From the NCBI GenBank assembly GCA_018268085.1, contig JAFDXE010000012.1:1-64000 (forward strand): a stretch of DNA of 64,000 bases, written 5' to 3'. The notes under the pieces were generated by a model. The model ran no database searches and was not told the DNA's origin. It saw only the letters and a list, made by a program, of their open reading frames with translations. How positions within the stretch are numbered: position 1 is the first letter of the stretch; each line of letters starts with the position of its first letter. Shown here in pieces: positions 1 through 7,285 of this stretch. Both the position numbers and the translations under genes were made by a program. This stretch comes from Bacteroidota bacterium (GTDB lineage: Bacteria; Bacteroidota; Bacteroidia; Chitinophagales; Chitinophagaceae).

Positions 1-371
1 GGAGTAAAAAGTTCTGTTCCTAACGACTCACGTTTCCACAGTTGATAATTACGATTTCCTTTATTTACTTTAAACTCAGCAAGCATTTCTGGTTTATGCT
101 TCTTAAGTAGTCTGATCATCTGTTGAGATGTGTATTTCATAAAGCTTGCCTGTATATCAGAGGGAGTAAATTCATTTAATGGCTGCCAAATCAAATGAAT
201 ATGATTGCTCATGATAACAAATCCATTCAACACTATTCTTCTATTAATTACAAGCCATTGCAAACTTTCGATAATAATATCCTTACACTCATTATCCAAC
301 AACAATTGTTTCCATTGGTAGATGGTAGCAGTATAAAACTGCGGCCAGTAAACGGGGTACGGAGTTTTCAT
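1..371 (-). CDS. REP-associated tyrosine (Y1/IS200-like) transposase, partial
   Basis: Read on the minus strand from ATG at 371, the frame stays open to the left edge (about 123 codons), so the C-terminal part lies outside the window. The N-terminus begins MKTPYPVYWPQFYTATIYQW and carries the HUH motif SNHIHLIWQP, followed by a helix-rich stretch (SFMKYTSQQMIRLLKKH), as in Y1_Tnp proteins. This family nicks single-stranded DNA through a tyrosine; RAYT members act on or spread REP palindromes. The catalytic Tyr is not visible in the part present. REP-like hairpins and a duplicated piece of this same gene lie just upstream (381-845), which supports the RAYT assignment. Whether the gene is intact cannot be judged here. 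Confidence 0.8.
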   Translation of the reverse strand, partial: MKTPYPVYWPQFYTATIYQWKQLLLDNECKDIIIESLQWLVINRRIVLNGFVIMSNHIHLIWQPLNEFTPSDIQASFMKYTSQQMIRLLKKHKPEMLAEFKVNKGNRNYQLWKRESLGTELFT

Positions 372-380
372 ACTCCGAAT

Positions 381-501
381 GTAATTTAATTAGTTGACTT
401 GTATTATGGGTTAGCGCCGTTGGTCAGGAGACCAGACGGCGGCGTTCATGTATTGTTAGTTTGGGTTGTTAGGTTTATGGAACACTAACGGAGGCGAAAA
501 T
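381..501. repeat. REP-like element copy 1 (121-bp repeat unit)
   Basis: This 121-bp stretch recurs at 643-763 with only scattered mismatches. Its core at 416-440 folds as GCCGT TGGTC, loop AGGA, GACCA, an unpaired G, then ACGGC: a ten-pair stem with one bulged base, the layout expected of a REP hairpin. It lies directly upstream of the transposase gene start. Confidence 0.75.
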
Positions 502-645
502 TAATGGCTGCCATATCAAATGAATATGATTACTCATGAAAACAAATCCATTCAACACTATTCTTCTATTGACTACAAGCCATTGCAAACTTTCGATAAT
601 AATATCCTTTCATTCATTATCCAATAACAATTGTTTCCGTTGGTA
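501..645 (-). pseudogene. Duplicated transposase fragment between REP copies
   Basis: This 145-bp segment matches 176-320 inside the transposase gene, with about ten differences, and still encodes the HIH motif region on the minus strand. The first 17 codons and everything after the HUH region are missing, so it cannot encode a transposase. It sits between two REP units and looks like an internal-deletion derivative of a RAYT-REP unit. Confidence 0.7.
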
Positions 646-763
646 ATTTAATTAGTTGAATTGTATTATGAGTTAACGCCGTTGGTCAGGAGACCAGACG
701 GCGGCGTTCATGCTTTGTTAGTTTGGTTCGTTAGGTTAATGGAACACCAACGGAGGCGAAAAT
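643..763. repeat. REP-like element copy 2
   Basis: Second copy of the 121-bp unit seen at 381-501. The bulged hairpin core at 678-702 is base-for-base identical to that of copy 1, while the flanks have diverged. That pattern suggests the hairpin is the constrained part. Confidence 0.75.
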
Positions 764-818
764 GCCAGCGTTTAGTCTCGCAACCAGCGCTGTTTTAAAA
801 CGGCCATTCTCTAACTCA

Positions 819-845
819 CCGCAGGTCAGGAGACTAGGCGACGGC
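819..845. repeat. Degenerate REP-like hairpin copy 3
   Basis: The core GTCAGGAGAC followed by TAGGCGACGGC resembles copies 1 and 2, but the stem has decayed. It is preceded by TTTTAAAACGGC, a string also found upstream of the fourth copy near 3.0 kb. Confidence 0.5.
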
Positions 846-948
846 AACACGTTTTTCTATTGAGCATACTCACGAATGGAAATAAATAAGTTTCAAAAAA
901 GTAATTTGTATCCGAAGTCCAGAACCTTAATAAAAAGATAAATGGTAA

Positions 949-2280
949 TTAGTTCTGTTTGCGCATGCTTCTGAATAATGGTACGATTAGAAAAATCAGC
1001 CCAATCGCCATTGTAAGACCACATATTAAAAATATTAAAAAATATGGGGTAATCTGTTTCATCATAACTGAAAATGGTATTTGTTTAAGGCTCATTTGCC
1101 ATTTTGCTTTTAACACTCCAATTCGTATCAATGAAATCCAGAACAGCAGAAGTGAAACATTCGCAATCCAGTACGCAACATTAAACGCCCTTCTTTGAAA
1201 TATTGATTGATGTTGATCACATAAAATATCATACGCCACAGCAAGCAACAACATTGTGTTTATCCCAATCGTAGCTCCCATTGTGTGCGCAACTGTAATA
1301 TGCGTACCATGAGTATATATATTAATAGCGGGAACAGACATAGCGATAGCCAATAGGAGATTTAGCAATATCCACACATCTGCTGCAATGATTAGTTTAT
1401 AGCTGGGTAAAAAACTTAATTTCTGAGCAGTTGTTATTGATGACTTCCAGTTATATATAATCCTGGCAAGTATCAATAATTCACTCATACTTACGATGTA
1501 ACTTATGGTTTTAATAAAGTGGTGCGTCGGTAATGTATAAATATGATGTCCCCAATTGAATAATAAATTAATTAGCCCCAGGAAATATAACGCAAATGAC
1601 ACTTTTGATTTACTGTAATTATCATCCCCACTAATTTTTTCAATCAGGAATAAAACACAACCGTAAATAAGCATATTCCAGGAACCTACCATACTACCAT
1701 AAGATTTCCACTGAATTGTCATATCATTTACAATATTGCTCCTGAAATAAGGGAAAATCCATAAATAGGATTCGAGAAAGGAAAAAAGAAAAAATACAAT
1801 TCCGGTAAACCACATCCAAACATATACAGGCTGCCGTTTTGAAAATTTAATGGACACGATAAAATTTATTAGAAATAGCAGCCATCCGCAAATTATTGGT
1901 AGCGACAAAACAGGAGGGTATTCCCAGTATTCTCTACCGCCAAATATGCCGGATAAATAACTAACTAATATAAAAAATATGGAACAAATAAATATTGTGA
2001 GTTGAAGTCTTGCTAAGGTTGGTGAAAACAATTTCCTGCCTGTATAATTTTCAACATAAGACAATACGCCACCCGTTGCAGAAACGATGATCCAGAATAC
2101 AACAGAAGAAACATGTAGTGGTCTTATCTTTTCAAAAGAAAGACTTGATTTAAACAATCCGGGAATCACATATTGAAATGCACCAAGTATTCCATTTATC
2201 AACCCAATAATTAATAATATTAATCCTGTCAATAAAAAGTATTTCCCAGCCGTACTACTTTTATTTTGATATTGTACCAT
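949..2280 (-). CDS. norB: NorB-like nitric oxide reductase / heme-copper oxidase subunit I with non-canonical ligands
   Basis: A 443-residue polytopic membrane protein of the NorB branch of the heme-copper oxidase superfamily; cNOR reduces 2 NO to N2O with electrons from NorC. Recognisable NorB landmarks are LHVSSVVFW (His56, low-spin heme b ligand), GGREYWEYPP (residues 114-123), WGHHIYTLP (His245/His246, FeB ligands) and HGTHITVAH (His332, high-spin heme). The segment matching HLWVEGVWE of cNOR reads YGSMVGSWN (194-202), so the usual His and Glu ligands of FeB are absent. The usual HxH reads H-T-M (332-334), giving Met where the second heme b His should be. The gene overlaps norC by 20 bp, so the two are co-transcribed. 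Length is normal for cNOR NorB. NO reduction is inferred from family and context only. Confidence 0.8.
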   Translation of the reverse strand: MVQYQNKSSTAGKYFLLTGLILLIIGLINGILGAFQYVIPGLFKSSLSFEKIRPLHVSSVVFWIIVSATGGVLSYVENYTGRKLFSPTLARLQLTIFICSIFFILVSYLSGIFGGREYWEYPPVLSLPIICGWLLFLINFIVSIKFSKRQPVYVWMWFTGIVFFLFSFLESYLWIFPYFRSNIVNDMTIQWKSYGSMVGSWNMLIYGCVLFLIEKISGDDNYSKSKVSFALYFLGLINLLFNWGHHIYTLPTHHFIKTISYIVSMSELLILARIIYNWKSSITTAQKLSFLPSYKLIIAADVWILLNLLLAIAMSVPAINIYTHGTHITVAHTMGATIGINTMLLLAVAYDILCDQHQSIFQRRAFNVAYWIANVSLLLFWISLIRIGVLKAKWQMSLKQIPFSVMMKQITPYFLIFLICGLTMAIGLIFLIVPLFRSMRKQN

Positions 2281-2689
2281 TTTTATTTTTTACAAATTTT
2301 CTTGGATCTGCTTCCCCGCTATTATCAACTTCATGTAGATATTCAACAATCGCATTAACTTCTTCAACGGAAAATTTAAAATCGGGCATGATCCGGGTGC
2401 CGGTTCGTAAGATTGATTTAATATAATCGCTACCTTTTAATGAGTAACAATTCGTTAGATCCGGGCCAAGATATCCACCCAGGCCATAAATTTGATGACA
2501 TGCGATGCAGTTTTTTTCTTGCCACAATTGTTTTCCCGAATCAGCCAGCTTATTTGCAGGCCTTTGCTTTGCCGGAAGGAATTTGTAAATAAATGATGTG
2601 TAAGAAAAAAAAAGGAATATTATTATTATAAAAAGATTTACCCTCCTGCTTAAAAATTGTATGATTTGATTACTCATATTATTTTGCAT
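2261..2689 (-). CDS. norC: NorC-like membrane-anchored cytochrome c subunit
   Basis: A 142-residue protein with one N-terminal membrane anchor (about residues 17-36) and a single c-type heme site CIACH (61-65), followed by GLGGYLGPDLTN, characteristic of NorC. Met101 in TRIMPDF is the likely distal ligand. NorC passes electrons from periplasmic donors to the NorB hemes. It overlaps norB by 20 bp. A second ATG at 2677 (giving MSNQIIQF) is a good alternative start: an AAAGGAG tract lies about 12 nt upstream of it, but immediately against the first ATG. No norD, norQ or norE lies nearby. Confidence 0.85.
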   Translation of the reverse strand: MQNNMSNQIIQFLSRRVNLFIIIIFLFFSYTSFIYKFLPAKQRPANKLADSGKQLWQEKNCIACHQIYGLGGYLGPDLTNCYSLKGSDYIKSILRTGTRIMPDFKFSVEEVNAIVEYLHEVDNSGEADPRKFVKNKNGTISK

Positions 2690-2756
2690 TCTCCTTTACC
2701 GGCATTATACGCTTCCGTTTATCACTCAAAATTCAAATGATTAAAAAAGAGATTTA

Positions 2757-2770
2757 ATGATTCAAATCAT
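2757..2770. promoter_or_regulatory. Inverted repeat upstream of norC, candidate operator
   Basis: ATGATT-CA-AATCAT has two perfect 6-bp arms and a 2-bp spacer, about 70 bp upstream of norC. Genes for NO detoxification are usually under NO- or oxygen-responsive control, and CRP/FNR-type sites are dyads of this size, but the spacing does not match the classical FNR site. This is a candidate only. Confidence 0.3.
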
Positions 2771-2859
2771 ATTTAATACCCGATCTTAAACTTTAAAAAT
2801 GTAGTAATGGAAAATGAAATATCTATTTTAGTAATAGATTTTTGAATAAAAAAAATTGC

Positions 2860-3039
2860 ATGAAAGCTAAAAGTATAGTTACAATTCTGGTTTTATTTTC
2901 AACTGTAATAACAATATCACTTGGTTATGACAATTGTTCACCACTGTACATAATCCATTCAATCACATCATCCAAATCCTCCCCCGATGCCAGTACCTCG
3001 TCTCCCGAACATCACCTTTTAAAACGGCTATTACATTAA
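2860..3039 (+). CDS. Possible small exported peptide, divergent from norCB
   Basis: From ATG 2860 the frame encodes 59 residues. The start, MKAKSIVTILVLFSTVITIS, looks like a signal peptide; a Ser-rich tail with one Cys follows. A TTG 18 nt upstream could also serve as start. It is divergent from norC, and a REP-like hairpin follows about 40 bp after its stop. No family is recognised. The tail composition is ordinary, and the ORF could be fortuitous. Confidence 0.3.
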   Translation: MKAKSIVTILVLFSTVITISLGYDNCSPLYIIHSITSSKSSPDASTSSPEHHLLKRLLH

Positions 3040-3080
3040 GTGTACCGAATAAATACACTTAATATTCATTTAAATCAACT

Positions 3081-3110
3081 CGTCGCAGGTCAGAAGACCT
3101 GGCCATGGCA
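3081..3110. repeat. REP-like hairpin copy 4
   Basis: CAGGTC-AGAA-GACCTG (3086-3101) forms a perfect 6-bp stem inside a context (CGTCGCAGGTC...GGCCATGGCAGCC) resembling the degenerate copy at 819-845. TTTTAAAACGGC occurs upstream, as at copy 3. It lies between two gene ends, about 2.2 kb from the array. Confidence 0.55.
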
Positions 3111-3117
3111 GCCACTC

Positions 3118-3528
3118 TTACTCTGCCAAATACAAAACACCTTTAAAAACCATGTCTGGCTGATTGTCAAATCTTGATTCCAGGTAACAACTGTCGCCGG
3201 TTACTTTTACAATTTTATTAGTAAGAACCATTCCCTGGAATTGTGTACTTACCGAATCGTTTTTATAAATGTGCTGACTAATAAACGCAAGTTTATACTC
3301 ACAATCTCCCACCCAATTCAGTTTTAATGTAACATAATCGCCCGTGGAGAGTAGTGTCTCTTTTTGAATAGAGTCGTTTCTTTCTATCCTGTACAATTCC
3401 GCATCCGCTTCTCCCCTATAGTAAAATATTCCTTTCCTGAATTTTGAGCAATCCATCAATTGTACATTTTCCACTGGAAGAAATGCAAAAGAAATCAATG
3501 CGAAAATTAATAACGTGATTGTTTTCAT
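3118..3528 (-). CDS. Secreted hypothetical protein
   Basis: A 136-residue protein with an N-terminal hydrophobic signal sequence (MKTITLLIFALISFAFLP). Three Cys residues follow, in MDCSKFRKG, GDCEYKL and GDSCYLE, with alternating polar/hydrophobic stretches suggesting an all-beta domain. It resembles small exported proteins common in Bacteroidota, but I recognise no named family. It stands alone; the REP-like hairpin abuts its 3' end. Function unknown. Confidence 0.6.
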   Translation of the reverse strand: MKTITLLIFALISFAFLPVENVQLMDCSKFRKGIFYYRGEADAELYRIERNDSIQKETLLSTGDYVTLKLNWVGDCEYKLAFISQHIYKNDSVSTQFQGMVLTNKIVKVTGDSCYLESRFDNQPDMVFKGVLYLAE

Positions 3529-3967
3529 ACTGTAACTATTATTAAAAATGATTAGAATACGCTAATGTACAAAGAGAAAAGCACAGCAATATAACTGCTC
3601 GCTTAATATGTTGCTGGCCGGGAGTGAAGGCTACGACAGCACATTTTTTTTAAGGACATACGCCAGCGGAAAGGTCTGCAGGATTTGTTGTTAATGATTC
3701 ATACAGCAAATTACCAGGGCAGGTTGTTGGATATAGGTTGCTTTTATAGAATCTGAATTATAAACGGTTGCTTTTTGAAATGTATTTCCTCCAGCATAAC
3801 ATTACAATCAACACTTAAATATCTAACTCTTACAGTTGATGGAAAATATCTTTCAGCTTATCGTTGTAAATACAAAAACAAATTATTCAAACCAATATTG
3901 CTGTAATTATATTTTTACTGCAAGTTAATCATGCGTTTCGACAGCCATTATAAAAACGATACTTTTC
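3529..3967. other. Intergenic region without recognisable gene
   Basis: About 440 bp between two minus-strand genes. Frames on both strands are broken by stops, and no hairpin terminator or repeat was found. A short plus-strand stretch starting near 3610 could be a gene remnant, but nothing identifies it. Confidence 0.5.
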
Positions 3968-4471
3968 TCATTCTGCTTTACACACCACAATCTTTGATAA
4001 GTATTTAAGATTTCTTGAACCACCTTTAATATCCGTAGTGGTAATCATCAGTATCCTGTTGTCTATTTCCTGCAAGGGCTTATCGTCTATTGCTGTAATA
4101 ATATAGGTATGATTACCAATTTCAGTATTGTATATTTCATTGAAAGAATACACAACCTTATACCCATCTGCCGCCACGAACAAAAAATAATAACTGCCGA
4201 GTGAATGTGATTTATCATAATCAAATACAACACTATCCAATACATTTTTTATCAACACTGCTTTCGCTTTTTTTACCTTCGTTTCTTTTCTGGGTGAACA
4301 ACTGGTATTCACATCATTCAGTTCAACGGAAGGCAACTGCAATAAATCCTGCAAACCGATTTTCCTTTCGGCTTTCACCTTACCGGTAATAATAAATTCA
4401 CTGGTTGATGCTGATTGCGCAAAAACAAATTGTACGCAGAAAAGCAATGCTGCTAAAAAAACTTTCTTCAT
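3968..4471 (-). CDS. Secreted small molybdopterin-binding-domain-like protein
   Basis: Using ATG 4471, which starts directly on a signal peptide (MKKVFLAALLFCVQFVFA, then Q), the product has 167 residues. An in-frame ATG 24 nt upstream would only add hydrophilic residues before the signal. The mature part follows the pattern of the sulfite oxidase-type molybdopterin domain in a minimal version: a GKVKAERKIGLQDLLQLP start, a central ADGYKVVYSFNEI block, then ITAIDDKPLQ and KGGSRNLKYLSKIVV. A Cys lies in NTSCSPRKE near the position where SUOX proteins hold the Mo-coordinating Cys, but the alignment is uncertain there. No partner redox subunit is adjacent. Whether it binds cofactor is unknown. 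Confidence 0.6.
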   Translation of the reverse strand: MKKVFLAALLFCVQFVFAQSASTSEFIITGKVKAERKIGLQDLLQLPSVELNDVNTSCSPRKETKVKKAKAVLIKNVLDSVVFDYDKSHSLGSYYFLFVAADGYKVVYSFNEIYNTEIGNHTYIITAIDDKPLQEIDNRILMITTTDIKGGSRNLKYLSKIVVCKAE

Positions 4472-4793
4472 TATAACGTGGAATTTTAGATTCATGAACT
4501 GCTAATGTACCACAACAATTGCATGTATGGATTTTGCGCTTACAGGTTACCGGCTTCACATTCAATTCATAAACCTGTACACATTCCCGGATTGCCGGGA
4601 AAATCTATTTCAACAACCCGGTGGATCAACTAACCTTGCACATTAAAAAAAGTTTTCCGGATAAAATAAGATTTTCAAAAAAAAAATTATACACAGGCCT
4701 GTTCCGAAATATTTTTTCAGGTGTTTTCACCATTTTTTCAGCGTTTTTAAAAAATGATTTTTTTATAATGGAAGATTCAAATATTTTTATCCC
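4472..4793. other. AT-rich intergenic leader
   Basis: Region between a divergent pair of genes. It is strongly homopolymeric from 4640 to 4790 (repeated T and A runs, for example AAAAAAAAATT and several TTTTTT). No coding signal; it probably contains the promoters of both neighbours. Confidence 0.5.
4782..4789 (+). promoter_or_regulatory. Bacteroidota -7 element (variant) before the winged-helix gene
   Basis: TATTTTTA matches TAnnTTTG except for the last base. It ends 4 nt before ATG 4794, the same spacing as at 5140-5147, implying a leaderless or nearly leaderless mRNA. Confidence 0.4.
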
Positions 4794-5051
4794 ATGGAGG
4801 ATCATTACAAGACGCTACAGGTTATTTACGACATTATCAGAGAAGAACCAAATCCAGAGACCTATAAGTGCAGGCCAAGGGAAATCATCTTACGCCAGTA
4901 TTTAAGCTGGCAGGCCATCGAACAAAATCTCCGCACACTTGAAGCGGAAGAACTGGTTACCATCAAACAGGAAGATACTATGATCATTTGCATTACCCGC
5001 AAAGGTCTGGAGCACATGAAGAACAAAAAAAGATTTATCCCAAGGCCCTGA
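4794..5051 (+). CDS. Small winged-helix-like DNA-binding protein
   Basis: An 85-residue protein: YKTLQVIYDIIREE, then RPREIILRQYLSWQAIEQNLRTLEAEELVTIKQ, then a beta-hairpin-like MIICITRKGLEHM. This is the shape of a winged helix-turn-helix domain, with recognition helix around residues 36-52 (residues W-Q-A-I-E-Q-N-L-R-T-L) and wing near 56-70. No effector domain is present. It lies 100 bp upstream of and parallel to the aldehyde dehydrogenase gene, so it could regulate it, but nothing proves this. The start is chosen because a -7-like element lies just upstream and the longer overlapping frame is low-complexity Phe-rich. Confidence 0.6.
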   Translation: MEDHYKTLQVIYDIIREEPNPETYKCRPREIILRQYLSWQAIEQNLRTLEAEELVTIKQEDTMIICITRKGLEHMKNKKRFIPRP

Positions 5052-5139
5052 TAACAGCTTTACGCATCATCCCTCAACATTTTTAAATACACTCACGTTC
5101 TGTACCCAACAGAATTACGCCTGCATTTCCTGATCCGTT

Positions 5140-5147
5140 TATCTTTG
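5140..5147 (+). promoter_or_regulatory. Bacteroidota -7 promoter element, KGSADH gene
   Basis: Perfect TATCTTTG (consensus TAnnTTTG) with only TACC between it and ATG 5152. Transcription would start at or next to the start codon. Confidence 0.6.
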
Positions 5148-5151
5148 TACC

Positions 5152-6639
5152 ATGACGAATTCATTGGATTACAGCAGCAGGATAAACAATATTGTAGAGG
5201 CTTCCTGGCAGGCTTTCAATTCAAATTATAAACTCAGCTCACTGCACCAGCGTGCAACTTTACTGCATGGTATTGCCAGGGAAATTGAAAACCTCGGCGA
5301 TGAATTGATAGAAGTTTGCATGAAGGAAACAAATTTATCTGCATCAAGACTTCATACTGAAAGAACCAGAACCATCTTTCAATTGGATAGTTATGCAGAT
5401 GCATGCGAGCGTGGCGACTGGCTCGAAGCAACCATCGACACAGCCGATCTGAACCGGCAACCACCCAAGCCAGACCTGAGAAAAATGCGGATTCCCCTGG
5501 GACCGGTGGCTGTTTTTGGTGCGGCAAATTTTCCATTTGCATATTCTACTGCCGGCGGTGATACCGCTTCTGCACTGGCCGCAGGATGCACCGTTATTGT
5601 AAAAGCACATAACGGGCATATCAACACATCGGGCATGGTTGCCAGCGCCATTCGTACGGCTGTAAAGAAGAACAACTTACCCGAAGCCGTTTTTTCTTAC
5701 CTCGAAGGCGAGGGAAATGAACCTGGTAAATTGCTGGTTACACACCCCTCGCTGAAAGCCGTTGGTTTCACCGGTTCGCTCGCCGGAGGCAAAGCCATCT
5801 GGGAATATTCAAACAACCGCAAAGAACCCATTCCCGTTTTTGCCGAAATGAGCAGTGTAAACCCTGTCTTTATTTTTCCGGGTAAACTGGCTACCGATTC
5901 CACCATAGCCGATACGATTGCGTCTTCCATCACTTTGGGATGCGGCCAATTCTGTACCAACCCGGGCATACTCGTTGTTGCAAATACCGAAGGATTTGAA
6001 AGATTTACTTCCTCTCTTTGTACAGCCATTCAACAATCAATGCCTTCGGCTATGCTTAACCGTGACATCTCCGGCAATTTCCGTAAAACACGTACGGCTG
6101 CGCTGGAACAACCCGGCGTTAGCATTGCTGCTTCCAGCTCCTTTAATAGTGATGCATTACAGGATATTCCAACCATAGCAAGTGTACGTGCTACAGATTT
6201 TATCGGCAATCCCCAATTACAATCTGAAGTATTTGGTTCCTTCTCATTGCTTGTTGTGTGTGAAAACATGAGCGAAATGTTACAGGTAGCGCAACAGATG
6301 GAAGGGCAACTCACTTCAACCGTAATAGCAACAGAAGAAGAAGTTGCACATTACCTGCCCTTAATTGAGGAAATACAAAATCATTGTGGACGATTTATTT
6401 TCAATGGCGTTCCTACCGGTGTGGAAGTCGTTCAGGGCATGCACCATGGCGGACCATTTCCCGCTTCTACCGACAGCAGGTTTACCAGCGTGGGCGCTGA
6501 GGCCATCAAACGTTTTTCAAGGCCGGTATGTTTTCAAAACTGGCCCGATGCATTACTGCCCATGGAATTAAAAAACAACAATCCGCTGCAGATCCTGCGA
6601 ACGGTAAACAATGAACTTACAAAGAATGTGATCGGGTAA
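5152..6639 (+). CDS. Aldehyde dehydrogenase, 2-oxoglutarate semialdehyde (KGSA) type
   Basis: A 495-residue NAD(P)+-dependent aldehyde dehydrogenase. Motifs in order: catalytic Asn126 in GAANFPFA, cofactor-binding TVIVKAHNGH (147-156), FTGSLAGG (206-213), general base Glu232 in FAEMSSVNPVF, and nucleophile Cys268 in GCGQFCTNPG. The AEMSSVNP and GQFCTNPG versions, rather than the ELGG and GQxC of ordinary ALDHs, are typical of alpha-ketoglutaric semialdehyde dehydrogenase, which oxidises 2,5-dioxopentanoate to 2-oxoglutarate in hydroxyproline, glucarate or pentose degradation. No dehydratase, epimerase or hydroxyproline gene is adjacent, so the feeding pathway is unknown. Full length. Confidence 0.85.
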   Translation: MTNSLDYSSRINNIVEASWQAFNSNYKLSSLHQRATLLHGIAREIENLGDELIEVCMKETNLSASRLHTERTRTIFQLDSYADACERGDWLEATIDTADLNRQPPKPDLRKMRIPLGPVAVFGAANFPFAYSTAGGDTASALAAGCTVIVKAHNGHINTSGMVASAIRTAVKKNNLPEAVFSYLEGEGNEPGKLLVTHPSLKAVGFTGSLAGGKAIWEYSNNRKEPIPVFAEMSSVNPVFIFPGKLATDSTIADTIASSITLGCGQFCTNPGILVVANTEGFERFTSSLCTAIQQSMPSAMLNRDISGNFRKTRTAALEQPGVSIAASSSFNSDALQDIPTIASVRATDFIGNPQLQSEVFGSFSLLVVCENMSEMLQVAQQMEGQLTSTVIATEEEVAHYLPLIEEIQNHCGRFIFNGVPTGVEVVQGMHHGGPFPASTDSRFTSVGAEAIKRFSRPVCFQNWPDALLPMELKNNNPLQILRTVNNELTKNVIG

Positions 6640-6916
6640 TTTCCCGGGAAAAATCAAAGACACTGAATACGTTGATACAATCGCATTTCACCCTTCCTCC
6701 TGTTCATTTTTATTTTTTATTCTTATGTAAAAAAGTTCTACCTTACTACTGTCTTACTTAATTAACGTTATTTCTTTCCGGCAATTACCCTTTGAACAAA
6801 GGCCAACTTACTGCACTTCCCGGCCGTGTTAGTTACTGACCAGTTTAAACCCGTATCCTGTAAAAACGATTGCTACTCCTACTTAACCTGATTTTATAAC
6901 GTTTAAAATATATCCA

Positions 6917-7276
6917 ATGTTTACTGAAGCACAGCAACACACAATCGTTGATGAATGTCATCAATGGCACGATGAACTGGTTTCTTACAGGGAAAAAATA
7001 CACAAACTAAAAAATGAGTTGTATTATTTCGCTCCGGGAAAAACAAAACATGAAACAACCCTTGGCATAGAACATTTTCATAACCAGTTTCACCTGCAGC
7101 TTATCAACATCCACGATCTTAAACATGAAATAAAACATCATCTTTCAGAAGCCAGCCGGCATCCAACATTCGGCCATCGCATTCCACATCACTATTTAAA
7201 AGAAAAGCTGGATAAACTCATTACCGATCTCGATCAGCTTGAACAGGACTTCCACGATTTTGTACATAAACACTGA
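6917..7276 (+). CDS. Hypothetical His-rich helical protein
   Basis: A 119-residue soluble protein predicted to be nearly all alpha-helical, with heptad-like Leu/Ile spacing and many His residues (for example HETTLGIEHFHNQFHLQLINIHDLKHEIKHH, shown here only as the His-dense middle third, and VHKH at the end). No signal peptide or membrane segment. No named family is recognised. A strong hairpin (7286-7314) separates it from the EF-G paralogue downstream. The His density could mean metal or pH sensing, but this is conjecture. Confidence 0.6.
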   Translation: MFTEAQQHTIVDECHQWHDELVSYREKIHKLKNELYYFAPGKTKHETTLGIEHFHNQFHLQLINIHDLKHEIKHHLSEASRHPTFGHRIPHHYLKEKLDKLITDLDQLEQDFHDFVHKH

Positions 7277-7285
7277 TACCTTTTT

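Noticed and set aside
195..389. 64-codon plus-strand frame overlapping the transposase start region
   Set aside because: It is antisense to the transposase coding frame, which has an HUH motif, and it has no recognisable features.
959..1198. 79-codon plus-strand frame at the end of norB
   Set aside because: Antisense shadow of a clear membrane protein gene.
4621..4905. 94-codon Phe/Lys-rich frame
   Set aside because: It arises from T/A runs in the leader, overlaps the winged-helix gene out of frame, and has no protein-like composition.
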